Positions 38,461 to 48,305 of a stretch of 64,000 nucleotides of DNA are shown one piece after another; the stretch's first letter is position 1; every line of letters starts with the position of its first letter. A model generated the notes under the pieces. That model worked only from the letters and a program-made list of their open reading frames with translations, was not told where the DNA came from and made no database searches. Made by a program: the position numbers and the translations under genes. Origin of the DNA: Bacteroidota bacterium (GTDB taxonomy: Bacteria > Bacteroidota > Bacteroidia > Chitinophagales > Chitinophagaceae); NCBI GenBank assembly GCA_947452555.1, contig CANGDH010000007.1, positions 1 to 64,000 of the forward strand, given 5' to 3'.

Positions 38461-39276
38461 TTATCTTCTTTTACCCGGTCTAGGAATTGCAAAGGTATAT
38501 TTTAAAGGCTCATTAAAATTATACTCTTTTACTTCCATATGAATAACCAATTTGGACTTACCTCCAATACTAATATCTCTATTTAATGGGAATTGAGTCT
38601 CAAAAACAGGCGTATGTTGACTATATGAAATATCGCAGGTTCTATGTTGGTCAATATCGATGTCATCTAATTTCAAGTTTAGGACTTTGGTATTGTCTTC
38701 ATTTAATACGATAAGATTCTTAAATAATACTCCCAATAAACTTACTTGTAATTTTTCTTCGCTTTTTTTAAAAGAAGTCACTTTAGTGCTGTCCATAAAA
38801 ATGGGGTTCCCCACAATTAAATCTTGTATAGTTTTAAAAGTAAACGGAATTTTTATTACTTCTTGTAAATAAGTCAAGGGACGACGATCAATTTTTTTAC
38901 TTAATGGGAATATTAAAACAACACTATCTTTTTTGATTAAAGCCTTTAATCCAATTACCCCCATGGCGCCTCTTATGGTAATATACATCGAAGCGTCTTT
39001 CATGATGCTTACATTCGCGATATATGCGTCTGAATTTTTTTCAGATTCATAGTCTACTTTGAATTTAGCATTCATTGTTACAAAGTCTAGTTTATGACTT
39101 GCAATTTTCTCGACAATAGTATTAATAATTGCAGCAGAATCTATAACCACTTCCTTTTTAAGATAAACACTATCTGGCTTTGTCAAAGCATCCTGAATAA
39201 CTTGCACTTTTTTTACATTAGTACAAGCTGTTAAAAAAATAAGAAGTATAAGAATTGAACTCTTAATTAATTTCAT
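38461..39276 (-). CDS. DUF4292 lipoprotein
   Basis: The 271-residue product has a lipoprotein signal peptide (LLIFLTAC, Cys at 18). The mature part has alternating beta segments typical of a LolA/LppX-like curved sheet: MNAKFKVDYESEKNSDAYI, VSIMKDASMYITIRGAMGVI and TYLQEVIKIPFTFKTIQDLI. It matches my recollection of DUF4292 in Bacteroidota, commonly found beside an EnvC-like gene as here. The function is not established; by fold it may bind or carry a lipid or lipoprotein at the outer membrane (inference). It lies 5 nt after dut. Confidence 0.8.
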   Translation of the reverse strand: MKLIKSSILILLIFLTACTNVKKVQVIQDALTKPDSVYLKKEVVIDSAAIINTIVEKIASHKLDFVTMNAKFKVDYESEKNSDAYIANVSIMKDASMYITIRGAMGVIGLKALIKKDSVVLIFPLSKKIDRRPLTYLQEVIKIPFTFKTIQDLIVGNPIFMDSTKVTSFKKSEEKLQVSLLGVLFKNLIVLNEDNTKVLNLKLDDIDIDQHRTCDISYSQHTPVFETQFPLNRDISIGGKSKLVIHMEVKEYNFNEPLKYTFAIPRPGKRR

Positions 39277-39281
39277 TTAGT

Positions 39282-39722
39282 TTATTGTTTTCCAGTATGA
39301 CCAAATCCTCCAGTACCTCTTTCTGTTTCATTCAATATTACTACTGGCTCGAAAACTGCTTTTTCAATTCTTTGAAATACAATTTGAGCAATTCTATCGC
39401 CGTCTTGAATGGTTTGAGTCTCATTGGAAAGGTTAATCAAAATAACTTTAATCTCACCTCTATAATCCGCATCGATAGTCCCTGGAGTATTTAAACAAGT
39501 TAAACCTTGTTTAATAGCCAACCCACTCCTAGGCCTCACTTGTGCTTCCATATTTTCAGGAATTTCTATATATAAACCTGTTGGAATTAATGTTCTTTCC
39601 AATGGCTTTAAACTAATATTATGGGTCAAAAATGCTCTAATATCAACTCCAGAAGAACCTTCTGTCGCATAATTTGGCAAAGGATGATGACTGTTATTTA
39701 CAATTTTTACTAAAATAGACAT
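39282..39722 (-). CDS. dut: dUTP diphosphatase (dUTPase)
   Basis: Hydrolyses dUTP to dUMP, preventing uracil incorporation and supplying dTMP synthesis. Start at 39722 ([19 protein letters not shown]); the longer frame overlaps porV. All five trimeric dUTPase motifs are visible in the 146-residue protein: [43 protein letters not shown] and the C-terminal [10 protein letters not shown]. It lies 22 nt after porV and 5 nt before the DUF4292 gene. Confidence 0.97.
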   Translation of the reverse strand: MSILVKIVNNSHHPLPNYATEGSSGVDIRAFLTHNISLKPLERTLIPTGLYIEIPENMEAQVRPRSGLAIKQGLTCLNTPGTIDADYRGEIKVILINLSNETQTIQDGDRIAQIVFQRIEKAVFEPVVILNETERGTGGFGHTGKQ

Positions 39723-39744
39723 GTAATGCAAATCTAGTAATAAA

Positions 39745-40890
39745 TTAGAAGTAAAATATCGATCCAAACCTTAAGGTGTTAGAAAGTGGATTTTTTGTAA
39801 TTCCACCACCAGAAGGCACTAAATAGGAAATGTTAAATTTAGAATTTTGATATTGAAAACTAGTTCCCACTGTGAAATATTGCATATTCCCTAGATTCTT
39901 ATTATTGTCAATAAAATATCCTGCTCTTAAATAAAAGCGATTTGTATAGTTATATTCTGCTCCCGCTGACATTTTTAAGGACTCCCCAAGTGGCATACCG
40001 TATTTGTTACTAAAAGAATTAAACCAACTTGAAATTACTGACTGAGAAAAGTAATGATCTTTTAATTCTGCATAATTAGGATCCGCTTCGTCTGGACTTG
40101 CTGGAACCATAAGTCTATTTACATCCACTCCGAATTCTATTGAATTTTCGAAGTCAATTTTACTTAAATAACCTAAGCCTACTCCTATATTAGCAGGAAT
40201 GAAATATTTATTTTTTGTTTCATTAGTATAACTAATCTTACCCCCCAAGTTTGATAAAAGAAGACCCGCATGCAAACCACTTAAATCCTCATGTTGCTTA
40301 TAGAAAACACTAATATCACCAGATACAGTATTCCCAGCTCTGTAATCAACAGAATTTCCTATAAAAGAACCAGTTACTAATTTAGAGTGAATATATCTTA
40401 AGGTAATACCTACACTTAACTTGTCGGTAACCAATGTGCTAAAACCAAAATCATAACTAAACTCAGAAGGTTTTTGCTCTGTAGTTGGAGTTCCATTCAC
40501 ATCAGAAAATTGAATATTACCCAAACTAAAGAAACGTAATGAACTATTAAAGCTGCTATTTTGACCTACTTTTTTGTAATATCCAGCACTTGCTAAATAA
40601 ACGTCTGTCAACCCAAGATCTTTTAACCAAGGCGTGTAGTTAATCAAAAAACCACTTGGCTCCTTTAAATAAGGAAGCTTTGCAGTATTTCCAAATAAGT
40701 CGTTAGCCTCAGCAGACATTCCTAGCGATAAATTTCCCATTCCACCAGAACGTGCATCAGGAGAAATTAACATAAATGGAACCGCTGTGCTCTGAATTTT
40801 TATAGCATTTGTTTGTTGCGCAATAACATTAGTTGTAGATCCTACTATATAAAACGTAAGAAAAAATAAAATCGCTTTTGAATTTGTCAT
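39745..40890 (-). CDS. porV: Type IX secretion system outer-membrane protein PorV
   Basis: A 14-stranded FadL-like barrel that collects T9SS cargo after translocation and passes it to the PorU sortase (family knowledge). The 381-residue protein has a signal peptide (NVIAQQ), the PorV-typical opening [40 protein letters not shown], and repeated amphipathic strands, ending with an aromatic strand ([11 protein letters not shown]). It follows porU by 54 nt, the conserved porU-porV pairing. With gldJ divergent from porU, this reconstructs the gldJ/porU/porV neighbourhood known from flavobacteria. Confidence 0.93.
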   Translation of the reverse strand: MTNSKAILFFLTFYIVGSTTNVIAQQTNAIKIQSTAVPFMLISPDARSGGMGNLSLGMSAEANDLFGNTAKLPYLKEPSGFLINYTPWLKDLGLTDVYLASAGYYKKVGQNSSFNSSLRFFSLGNIQFSDVNGTPTTEQKPSEFSYDFGFSTLVTDKLSVGITLRYIHSKLVTGSFIGNSVDYRAGNTVSGDISVFYKQHEDLSGLHAGLLLSNLGGKISYTNETKNKYFIPANIGVGLGYLSKIDFENSIEFGVDVNRLMVPASPDEADPNYAELKDHYFSQSVISSWFNSFSNKYGMPLGESLKMSAGAEYNYTNRFYLRAGYFIDNNKNLGNMQYFTVGTSFQYQNSKFNISYLVPSGGGITKNPLSNTLRFGSIFYF

Positions 40891-40944
40891 ATATCTAAAA
40901 ATTGTAGATTATAAAAGTAAAGGTACTTATTACTTTACAAATTT

Positions 40945-43900
40945 TTATAATTTGATTATCTTATTTGATAAAACAACAACTTCTTTATCATAATGTAAGA
41001 TTATTTTATAGAAGTAAAGCCCTGGTTCAATTGCAGCGCCACCATTATCAAGGCCATTCCAATCTAAAATAACTTTATTAGATAGATTTTTACTAGCTAT
41101 TTTTTTTTCGAAAAGCTTATTCCCTTGTGTGTTATACAATTCTAAAATGCATTCAATTGGAACTGTTGTAATATTAACATCAAAACTAAAACGAGTTTGA
41201 TTGGTAAAAGGATTGGGGGCATTCATCAAATGATCTGCTAATAATTTATTGGTATTTGGAACTTCAATATGAATTGTGTCTTTTGATGCATTTCCTAATA
41301 AATCCCAGGCTTTTATAATTAACTCGTGTTTCCCTACTGAAAAAACTGGTAAACTATATTTAACCCATCCCTCATCATATCTATTCGTTATAGTACTATA
41401 ATAATTATTTAAGATAACTGGATTTTGTAGGTCGTTGTCAATGATTAACTGTAAGTCATGACCTAATGAATAACCAGAAGTTTGAATGCCACTAGTATCT
41501 TTTAAATGAACTAATAAATTCGAATTGCCGCTTACCCATCCACCCGAATTAAAATTGGTGTCATTTATATATGTTCTAATAGCAGGTCCTTGGAAATCAA
41601 TGGCTGTATTACTAACTGAATTTTTTACATAGATACTATCGCAAATTCCTAAAGCATCTAATGTGTTATTATAAGCATACCATTGCATTCTAAGTGGGCC
41701 CGATTTTGCTGACAATTCTGTAGGTATTACAAAATCGATATAAAATTCCCCTTTATTAACTGTCGCTTTACCTCTATATAAAACTGTTTCCTGTGTTTTA
41801 ATTTTTGTAATAATACTGCTTGATTGATTACCTAATGTTTTCTTTTCACGTTCTGAATCAAATAAAATAAAATCAAGCTCCCCGGAAAAATCAGTTTGAA
41901 TAGTACCATCTGAAACCACTTTCCCTTTTAATGTTGACTTTGAACCCGCTTCTAAACTGTCTTTCCCTGAAAATAATTTCTGATTAATAGTTGAAAGTTC
42001 GATTTTTAACTTTGGGCTTGCTAAAGACAATGCAGGATCCCCCATTAAGTTAAATTTAAACGCATTTAAATGATCCCCATTTTGGGACCAATTAGTCATT
42101 TTTGCATTTATCAGTGCCAATCCAATGGAAGGATAGTCCCCATTTGCGTTAGGCACAAGTAATTGCTGGATATATGAATCATTAATTTGTTTATTGCTAT
42201 ATGCAAAAACCAATCTACTAGCAGCAACTAAGCCTATAATTCCGTTCCTGTTTTGCATTAAAGCGCCAAATCCAATTGGGCTTAGTTGTGGTTGGTCAAA
42301 TGGCGCAAAATCACAGGATGCAGTAATAAATAACGGAAGTGTTTTTGAGTTATTCCATAACGCTATTTCTTTGTCTGTAACAACGGCCTCTTCTGCCAAC
42401 CTAGAATAATTGCCATGTCCAGTATAATTAAGCATTAATGTACCATTGTTTACTGCTTGTTTAATATCATTATTTGCTAAGGGATAAGTAGGGCCAGTGT
42501 TACTAACAACATTATTGTAGAGGTCTAAATAATATTTCTGTTGATTCCATCTTGGCGCTTTTAGCTTTAAATTTTGTGAAATAGTTTCAGCATCTTGCAA
42601 GTGTAAATTATAATCTCCATCATCCGCAACCCATGTAATTTGATTTCTCCATGCACCTTGATTTTCATTCATCTGATACTCAATAATTTTTGCAATTGCG
42701 GTGTCTGCTTCTACACTATTTTTTGCAGGGATACGCCCTACTGAGATTCCTAATTGCCTAATTGTATTAGGATAATTTATATCATCTCCATTTTCTAGAA
42801 TTGCATAAAAGTCGTCTGAACTATAAGTGCTAAGCGTTTCATTAGATGCTTCACTTTCGAAGGAAGGTATCTGTGTTGAAAGATTTGTCTTTTTTGCATT
42901 AAAATTTCCTGTGCCTAATAAAAGCAGATACTGTGGTGACTTGTATCCTTTAGCAATTGCCTTATTACGCAAATATTTAATAAAGTTTCTAATTGCTATT
43001 GGAGTGGGTTGTCCTCCAGAAAACTCATTAAAAATAGAAGCGGGGCTTAATAATGAAACCTTGTACCCATGTTTTGTTGTATGAAATTGTTGTAATTTTT
43101 TTGCGGCATTGTCATAAGCAGGCGCTGCAATGATTATATAATCTGTTTCAGGAATTGAAAGTAAATCTTGATTCGTAATAGAAGCACTAAAAGTCGGAAT
43201 CTCATACGCTAATTGCTTTACTGCAAAATATTCCTGCCTTTTATAATTAGTATCCTTTAATACTGCTTTTGAATTTTGTAAAATTACAGGGATCTCAAAA
43301 GGCGTAAGCGCATTCGTCACATTCCAAACCGCAACTGTACTATCTGATCCTGCAATTGTATACTGCAATATTGATTCATTTATATTCTCATTAAACGAAC
43401 TAAATCCAAAAGCATTTATTGTTGTAAAATCTATGTTTGACTTCGCATGCATCTCAATATAATCTATCCACCCAGTACTATTATTTGATCCCGTATAATT
43501 TATATTTAAACTAACATTCCCATTTCCATAATCACCTTTATTTAAATTAGATGTAAAATTATCCAAAATAGTATTGGCAGTTGCATCATAAACAATTCCC
43601 GACACAGGGCTAATGCTAGTGGATTTGATTTTAGTATCATTAAGTTTTAAATCAAATACAGCGGCTGTTAGGTAACTTGTTGCGACAAATTTACTACTAA
43701 ACTGTACGGGCTCAGTCCATATAATATTAGATAAATTAAGCGGATAGCTAATAGAGGATATTTTTCCAATACCCAATCCCATAGGAAGTCCTAGCCATTG
43801 CTTCCCACTATTCAGTAAATTTATTGAATCCATTTCAAATATCCAATGTGCTGGATAGTTGTCAATGTTTTTTTGCGTAAATCCTGTTATTGAAATTTTA

Positions 43901-44349
43901 GAAATTCTTTTTCCATTCTCTCCTACAGTAACATAATAAAAAAGAGTGTCTCCAATTGTTAGTTTTTGATGTACATAATTCGAAGTCAACTCATCCCATT
44001 TCCACTGAACTACGCCGGGAGCATAAAATAAAATATTATCTTTTTCGTCAATTTGACCATCTCCCCCATCTTGCACTTCAATTGCAGATTCTAGCAATCC
44101 AACACTCGGATTTTGAGGTACTCTTTCCTTCAAACTATCTAGATTAAAACCAAAAACTTGTATCTTATTGGAACTGATAGGAATTGTAAATCCCATGCTT
44201 TGTAATTGAGTCCCATTTAATTTATAAATACCTTGTTTTGAAGTACCTATTTTAACCCATTTTCCCTTGCTCAATATACTAGTTTGGCCCCATAAAATGG
44301 AAGCAGAACAAATTGCAACTATTAAAAAACTAATACCTACCCATCTCAT
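40945..44349 (-). CDS. porU: Type IX secretion system sortase PorU
   Basis: A C25-family peptidase that cleaves T9SS C-terminal signals on the cell surface. The 1134-residue protein has a signal peptide (about 1-21), a long N-terminal beta region, and a gingipain-like catalytic domain at about 390-780. The catalytic His lies in MLNYTGHGNYSRLAEEA and the nucleophile in PLFITASCDFAPFDQPQLS. The C-terminus is itself a T9SS-type domain (NAPNPFTNQTRFSFD, then PGLYFYKIILHY), as is normal for PorU. It precedes porV and is divergent from gldJ (114-nt gap). Confidence 0.95.
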   Translation of the reverse strand: MRWVGISFLIVAICSASILWGQTSILSKGKWVKIGTSKQGIYKLNGTQLQSMGFTIPISSNKIQVFGFNLDSLKERVPQNPSVGLLESAIEVQDGGDGQIDEKDNILFYAPGVVQWKWDELTSNYVHQKLTIGDTLFYYVTVGENGKRISKISITGFTQKNIDNYPAHWIFEMDSINLLNSGKQWLGLPMGLGIGKISSISYPLNLSNIIWTEPVQFSSKFVATSYLTAAVFDLKLNDTKIKSTSISPVSGIVYDATANTILDNFTSNLNKGDYGNGNVSLNINYTGSNNSTGWIDYIEMHAKSNIDFTTINAFGFSSFNENINESILQYTIAGSDSTVAVWNVTNALTPFEIPVILQNSKAVLKDTNYKRQEYFAVKQLAYEIPTFSASITNQDLLSIPETDYIIIAAPAYDNAAKKLQQFHTTKHGYKVSLLSPASIFNEFSGGQPTPIAIRNFIKYLRNKAIAKGYKSPQYLLLLGTGNFNAKKTNLSTQIPSFESEASNETLSTYSSDDFYAILENGDDINYPNTIRQLGISVGRIPAKNSVEADTAIAKIIEYQMNENQGAWRNQITWVADDGDYNLHLQDAETISQNLKLKAPRWNQQKYYLDLYNNVVSNTGPTYPLANNDIKQAVNNGTLMLNYTGHGNYSRLAEEAVVTDKEIALWNNSKTLPLFITASCDFAPFDQPQLSPIGFGALMQNRNGIIGLVAASRLVFAYSNKQINDSYIQQLLVPNANGDYPSIGLALINAKMTNWSQNGDHLNAFKFNLMGDPALSLASPKLKIELSTINQKLFSGKDSLEAGSKSTLKGKVVSDGTIQTDFSGELDFILFDSEREKKTLGNQSSSIITKIKTQETVLYRGKATVNKGEFYIDFVIPTELSAKSGPLRMQWYAYNNTLDALGICDSIYVKNSVSNTAIDFQGPAIRTYINDTNFNSGGWVSGNSNLLVHLKDTSGIQTSGYSLGHDLQLIIDNDLQNPVILNNYYSTITNRYDEGWVKYSLPVFSVGKHELIIKAWDLLGNASKDTIHIEVPNTNKLLADHLMNAPNPFTNQTRFSFDVNITTVPIECILELYNTQGNKLFEKKIASKNLSNKVILDWNGLDNGGAAIEPGLYFYKIILHYDKEVVVLSNKIIKL

Positions 44350-44463
44350 ACGATAAAATTAGGCTTTTACTAACATAAGAATCTTATTATTAGTGTATAA
44401 ATAACTGAAAAACGAGCTATATTCGCGGAAGAAGTTTTTATTGATTTTGAATAAATATTTAAG

Positions 44464-45831
44464 ATGAATTTTATAAATAGTATTTTATTGTTTTTTGCAT
44501 TGTTATTGATTGGCCCAAAACTAATTTCCGAGGACCAATCCAAGTTAAATAATGCCGTTATATTAGCAACTGAAAAGAAGGACCCTTATGCAGGAACTGT
44601 ATTAGTTCGTGGTGGAACTTTTTCTATGGGCTTAGACGAAGAAAGTGTTATTGCTGACTGGAATAACAATATTAGAAGAGTTACTGTTAGTGCTTTTAGA
44701 ATTGATCAATACGAAGTAAGCAATAAAAAGTACAGAGATTATACGAATTGGGTAAGAGAGGTTTACAAGCCTTCAAAGAATGACTCAATGTACAAAACTA
44801 CTTTACCAGATACTTTAGTTTGGAAATCAGACTTGGCATATAATGAACCCATGGTGGAAGGATATTTTAGATTCAAATCTTTTAATGATTATCCAGTAGT
44901 GGGTGTTACTTGGGAGCAAGCAACTGCTTTTTGCAGATGGAGAACAGACCGTGCTAATGAATCTGCATTAAGGGCAAATGGATTAATAGATGCAAAAACG
45001 CCTTACATGGGCAAAACTCAAATTGACTATAATCTTGCCGACTCTGCAAGAAAAGCAAAACCAACAAAAAGAGCTTCTTTTAAAAATTTAGACGACTACG
45101 TTTTAATACCTGATTTTAGATTACCAACAGAAGCAGAATGGGAATATACAGCTAAGTTGTCTTCTCAAAAACAAGGAGGACCTGGTGAAAATGCACCAAG
45201 ATCTGGACCTAATTCTGCACACAAAGGAGCAACCTTAAATCCATTAGACGCTCCATTCCCATGGGCTTCTACAGGAAATGAAAATATTAGATTTAGTGGA
45301 AATGGAAGAGGAAAAATAAGTGGTGTAACTGGAATGTATAAAGCTAATTTCAAAAATGGTGCAGGTGACTATATGGGAATGACAGGCAAAGCAAATGATG
45401 GTGCCGCATTGCCAAGTAGAGTTGATTCTTATAATCAAAGCCCATTCAATATTTACAATGTTAGAGGAAACGTAAACGAATGGGTTATGGACCTCTACAG
45501 ACCTATGAGTAATATTGATATGGATGACTTTAACCCATATAGAGGTAATACTGTTTTAGATGGCGATGATGGTAATATATCTAGCTACGAGACTGGTGTG
45601 AATACTTTAATTTCTAATAAGTCAAGAGTTTACAAAGGGGGAAGTTGGAAAGATGGTATTTATTGGTTGAATCCTGGAACTAGAAGATTCTTAGATCAAG
45701 ATAAGTCAACAAGTACCATTGGATTCAGATGCGCTATATCTGCTTTTGGTATGGATAATTCAAAACCAATGAACTCAGAAAATGGAAGTGGGCCATTAAA
45801 TTGGATTAAAAATCTTTTCAAAAGAAATTAA
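44464..45831 (+). CDS. gldJ: Gliding/T9SS-associated FGE-sulfatase domain protein GldJ
   Basis: The 455-residue protein is a formylglycine-generating-enzyme-like fold without enzymatic role in this family: VLVRGGTFSMGLDEE, IDQYEVSNKKYRDYTNW, YPVVGVTWEQATAFCRWR, FRLPTEAEWEYTAKL, NVRGNVNEWVMDLYRPM, VYKGGSWKDGIYW and STIGFRCAIS. Placement divergent from porU and beside porV points to GldJ rather than GldK, which sits in gldKLMN. Odd feature: the N-terminal hydrophobic segment (about 1-22) contains no cysteine, although GldJ is a lipoprotein in flavobacteria. An in-frame TAA four codons upstream confirms the start. Its stop overlaps the ispF ATG. Confidence 0.85.
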   Translation: MNFINSILLFFALLLIGPKLISEDQSKLNNAVILATEKKDPYAGTVLVRGGTFSMGLDEESVIADWNNNIRRVTVSAFRIDQYEVSNKKYRDYTNWVREVYKPSKNDSMYKTTLPDTLVWKSDLAYNEPMVEGYFRFKSFNDYPVVGVTWEQATAFCRWRTDRANESALRANGLIDAKTPYMGKTQIDYNLADSARKAKPTKRASFKNLDDYVLIPDFRLPTEAEWEYTAKLSSQKQGGPGENAPRSGPNSAHKGATLNPLDAPFPWASTGNENIRFSGNGRGKISGVTGMYKANFKNGAGDYMGMTGKANDGAALPSRVDSYNQSPFNIYNVRGNVNEWVMDLYRPMSNIDMDDFNPYRGNTVLDGDDGNISSYETGVNTLISNKSRVYKGGSWKDGIYWLNPGTRRFLDQDKSTSTIGFRCAISAFGMDNSKPMNSENGSGPLNWIKNLFKRN

Positions 45832-46310
45832 TGAAGTTAAGAATAGGATCAGGTATTGATTTTCACCAATTAGTAGAAGGAAGAGATCTTTGGATTGGAG
45901 GAATTAAAATACCTCATACAAAAGGTGCATTAGGCCATAGTGATGCTGATGTTTTATTACACGCTATTTGTGATGCTTTGTTGGGTGCTTTAAGTCTTGG
46001 TGACATAGGTACACATTTCCCAGACACTGATAATTCTTTCAAAAATATTGATAGTAAAATTTTACTTAAAAGAACGCTGGATTTGATTACCTCCAAGGGA
46101 TACCATATTATAAATATTGATTCTTCCTTGTGTTTGGAAGCACCGAAAATTAAACCTTACGTATTAGCAATGCAACATTGCATTGCTAGCATTTTAGGTA
46201 TAGAAGATGATGCTGTGTCTATTAAAGCAACTACTACCGAAAAGATGGGATTTGTTGGAAGAGAAGAAGGTTTAGTAGCATACGCATCCTGTTTATTAGC
46301 TGCTAATTAA
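45831..46310 (+). CDS. ispF: 2-C-methyl-D-erythritol 2,4-cyclodiphosphate synthase IspF
   Basis: Fifth enzyme of the MEP isoprenoid pathway, forming the cyclic diphosphate. The 159-residue protein has metal ligands in GSGIDFHQL (Asp/His), the HSDADVLLHAICDALLGALS signature (second His ligand and DA dyad), GDIGTHFPDTD and the C-terminal KATTTEKMGFVGREEG. It is translationally coupled to gldJ (1-base overlap) and 4 nt before murF. The isoprenoid product feeds undecaprenyl phosphate for cell-wall lipid carriers, so the pairing with murF is sensible. Confidence 0.97.
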   Translation: MKLRIGSGIDFHQLVEGRDLWIGGIKIPHTKGALGHSDADVLLHAICDALLGALSLGDIGTHFPDTDNSFKNIDSKILLKRTLDLITSKGYHIINIDSSLCLEAPKIKPYVLAMQHCIASILGIEDDAVSIKATTTEKMGFVGREEGLVAYASCLLAAN

Positions 46311-46314
46311 TTTT

Positions 46315-47610
46315 ATGCAATTACCCTCTATTGTTTATTTATACGATATTTTCAAAGGGCATCCCCAAGTACAAACTGACACTAGGAAATTACAAAATGG
46401 TGATTTGTATTTCGCTTTAAAAGGTCCCAATTTTAATGGAAATTTATTTGCTATTGCAGCATTAGAAGCTGGCGCTGCATTTGCTGTCGTAGACGAAGTA
46501 ATTCCAAACAGTGGAAAATGGGAAAATAAAATTTTACAAGTACAAGACAGTTTAAGTTGTTTGCAGGAATTGGCAAAATTTCATAGACAACAACTCAACA
46601 TTCCTTTTATTGCCATTACTGGCAGTAATGGAAAAACAACCACCAAAGAATTAGTTTATACTGTATTATCAAGTCATTTTAAAACTTATACAACTCAAGG
46701 CAATTTAAATAATCATATTGGGGTGCCGCTTACTTTGTTAAGTATAAAAAATGATGCTCAAATTGCAGTCATTGAAATGGGAGCTAATCATTTGCATGAA
46801 ATTGAAGCGTATTGCAGATATACATTACCTACACATGGTTTAATAACAAATTGTGGCAAAGCACATTTGGAAGGCTTTGGATCTGAAGCAGGTGTTAAAA
46901 AAGCGAAGGGAGAATTGTTTGATTTTATGAGAACACATAATGGAACTGTTTTTATTATGAGTGATTATGATTATCTAAATGAAATGAGTAAAGGAATAAC
47001 TGAAGTAATTACATATGGAAGGTCAACTGGGAACTTGCAAGGTTACGCACTAGATTATAATGGAATGTTGTCAGTAGATTTTATAAAAGGATTTGAAGGA
47101 ACTATAAATACACAATTAGTTGGTGCTTATAACTTACCCAATGTCTTGGCGGCAGTTGCTATTGGCAAATACTTTAAAGTTCCTGATGCAAAAATTAAGA
47201 CATCAATAGCATCATACACTCCAACTAATAGCAGATCGCAATTATTACAATGGAATAATAATACTGTAATAATGGACGCATATAATGCAAATCCAAGTAG
47301 TATGAAATTAGCAGTAGAGAATTTTTCTAAAATAATTTCGGATAAAAAAATAATGTGTTTAGGTGGCATGAAGGAATTAGGCGCAGAAAGCTTGCAAGAA
47401 CATCAATTACTTATTAATTATATCAATCAGTATGATTGGAAGCAAGTGATACTAGTTGGTGGAGATTTCAAGAACTGCATCCATAATTTTTTATATTTCG
47501 AAAATGCTTCTGAAGCAAAGACCTGGCTTCATAGTCAAGCGTATATAGAACATCATATTTTAATAAAAGGTTCTAGAGGCATTCAAATGGAGCAGCTGAT
47601 TGCACCTTAG
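46315..47610 (+). CDS. murF: UDP-MurNAc-tripeptide--D-alanyl-D-alanine ligase MurF
   Basis: Cytoplasmic Mur ligase that adds D-Ala-D-Ala, completing the pentapeptide. The 431-residue protein shows DTRKLQNGDLYFALKG, the ATP loop FIAITGSNGKTTTKELVYTV, NLNNHIGVPLTLL, EMGANHLHEI, ITNCGKAHLEGFGS and the MurF-type IMDAYNANPSSMKLAVEN. It lies outside the dcw cluster, 16 kb away, in a plus-strand unit with gldJ and ispF. It is the only other Mur ligase gene in the window. Confidence 0.96.
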   Translation: MQLPSIVYLYDIFKGHPQVQTDTRKLQNGDLYFALKGPNFNGNLFAIAALEAGAAFAVVDEVIPNSGKWENKILQVQDSLSCLQELAKFHRQQLNIPFIAITGSNGKTTTKELVYTVLSSHFKTYTTQGNLNNHIGVPLTLLSIKNDAQIAVIEMGANHLHEIEAYCRYTLPTHGLITNCGKAHLEGFGSEAGVKKAKGELFDFMRTHNGTVFIMSDYDYLNEMSKGITEVITYGRSTGNLQGYALDYNGMLSVDFIKGFEGTINTQLVGAYNLPNVLAAVAIGKYFKVPDAKIKTSIASYTPTNSRSQLLQWNNNTVIMDAYNANPSSMKLAVENFSKIISDKKIMCLGGMKELGAESLQEHQLLINYINQYDWKQVILVGGDFKNCIHNFLYFENASEAKTWLHSQAYIEHHILIKGSRGIQMEQLIAP

Positions 47611-47631
47611 CGAATTGCCATTTATTATCTT

Positions 47632-47639
47632 TATCTTTG
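47632..47639 (+). promoter_or_regulatory. -7 promoter element of the DUF983 gene
   Basis: TATCTTTG matches TAnnTTTG and lies 4 nt before the ATG at 47644. A TTG is present at 47615-47617 but with a short 14-nt spacer. Confidence 0.45.
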
Positions 47640-47643
47640 TCCC

Positions 47644-48084
47644 ATGAGTAACCTATTAGTAAGCATCCTCAATAATCGTTGTCCAAGATGCAGAGAAGGC
47701 AAATTATTTGTCTCAAATAATCCATATAAACTTTCTGAAATCACTAAAATGAATGACCGTTGTCCAGTATGCGGCCAACCTACAGAAATTGAAGTTGGTT
47801 TTTATATTGGCACAGGCTATGTTAGTTATGGTTTAACTGTAGCTTATTTTGTTTCCTCATTTGTTGCATGGAAAGTATTAATAGGAATGACTTTTGACTT
47901 AGACGACAATCGTATCATTTATTGGTTATTCAGTGCTATTATATTACTTGTGTTATTACAACCTTTATTCATGAGACTCTCAAGAGCTATTTGGATAGCT
48001 ATGTTCGTTTCTTATAATAAAAATTGGAAGAACGAACCATTAGAATACAATGAGCGCATGGACGAGCATATGAAGGAAATATAA
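47644..48084 (+). CDS. DUF983 membrane protein with zinc-ribbon motif
   Basis: The 146-residue protein has two CxxC pairs in its N-terminal third (NNRCPRCREGKLF and NDRCPVCGQPT), suggesting a zinc ribbon. Two or three transmembrane helices follow (about 60-82 and 95-118), then a basic cytoplasmic tail. This is the DUF983 pattern. No function is established. It follows murF by 33 nt and may have its own promoter. The tRNA-Ser gene lies just downstream. Confidence 0.85.
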   Translation: MSNLLVSILNNRCPRCREGKLFVSNNPYKLSEITKMNDRCPVCGQPTEIEVGFYIGTGYVSYGLTVAYFVSSFVAWKVLIGMTFDLDDNRIIYWLFSAIILLVLLQPLFMRLSRAIWIAMFVSYNKNWKNEPLEYNERMDEHMKEI

Positions 48085-48122
48085 TAGTTTAAAAATATTC
48101 TTTCATAAACTCTAGGTTTTTG

Positions 48123-48130
48123 TAGATTTG
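48123..48130 (+). promoter_or_regulatory. -7 promoter element of tRNA-Ser
   Basis: TAGATTTG matches TAnnTTTG and ends 10 nt before the tRNA 5' end. A T-rich TTCTTT at 48098-48103 lies 19 nt upstream as a weak -33 box. Confidence 0.7.
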
Positions 48131-48140
48131 CAACCCATAA

Positions 48141-48225
48141 AGAGAGGTGTCCGAGTGGTTTAAGGAGCACGCTTGGAAAGCGTGTATACGGCAACGTATC
48201 GGGGGTTCGAATCCCTTCCTCTCTG
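48141..48225 (+). tRNA. tRNA-Ser (anticodon GGA)
   Basis: The cloverleaf is readable. The acceptor stem is AGAGAGG (48141-48147) with CCTCTCT (48218-48224) and discriminator G at 48225. The D arm contains CCGAGTGGTTTAAGG, the anticodon stem-loop is ACGCTTGGAAAGCGT with GGA, the long class II variable arm is TATACGGCAACGTAT, and the T loop is TTCGAAT. CCA is not encoded. Two G-U pairs occur in the T stem. The long variable arm confirms serine. Confidence 0.95.
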
Positions 48226-48278
48226 CAAAAGGAATTAGAAAGGTTAGAAAGAAATTAGAAAAACCAAAGAACACTATT

Positions 48279-48305
48279 AAAACCACACGCAAGTGTGGTT
48301 TTTTA
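48279..48305 (+). terminator. Terminator downstream of tRNA-Ser
   Basis: AACCACAC / GTGTGGTT with a GCAA loop (48281-48300), followed by TTTT. It lies 55 nt after the tRNA 3' end and reads in its direction. Confidence 0.85.

Noticed and set aside
44464..45831. GldK rather than GldJ
   Set aside because: Both share the FGE-sulfatase fold, but GldK is encoded next to gldLMN, while this gene sits beside porU/porV as gldJ does in flavobacteria. A profile comparison would settle it.
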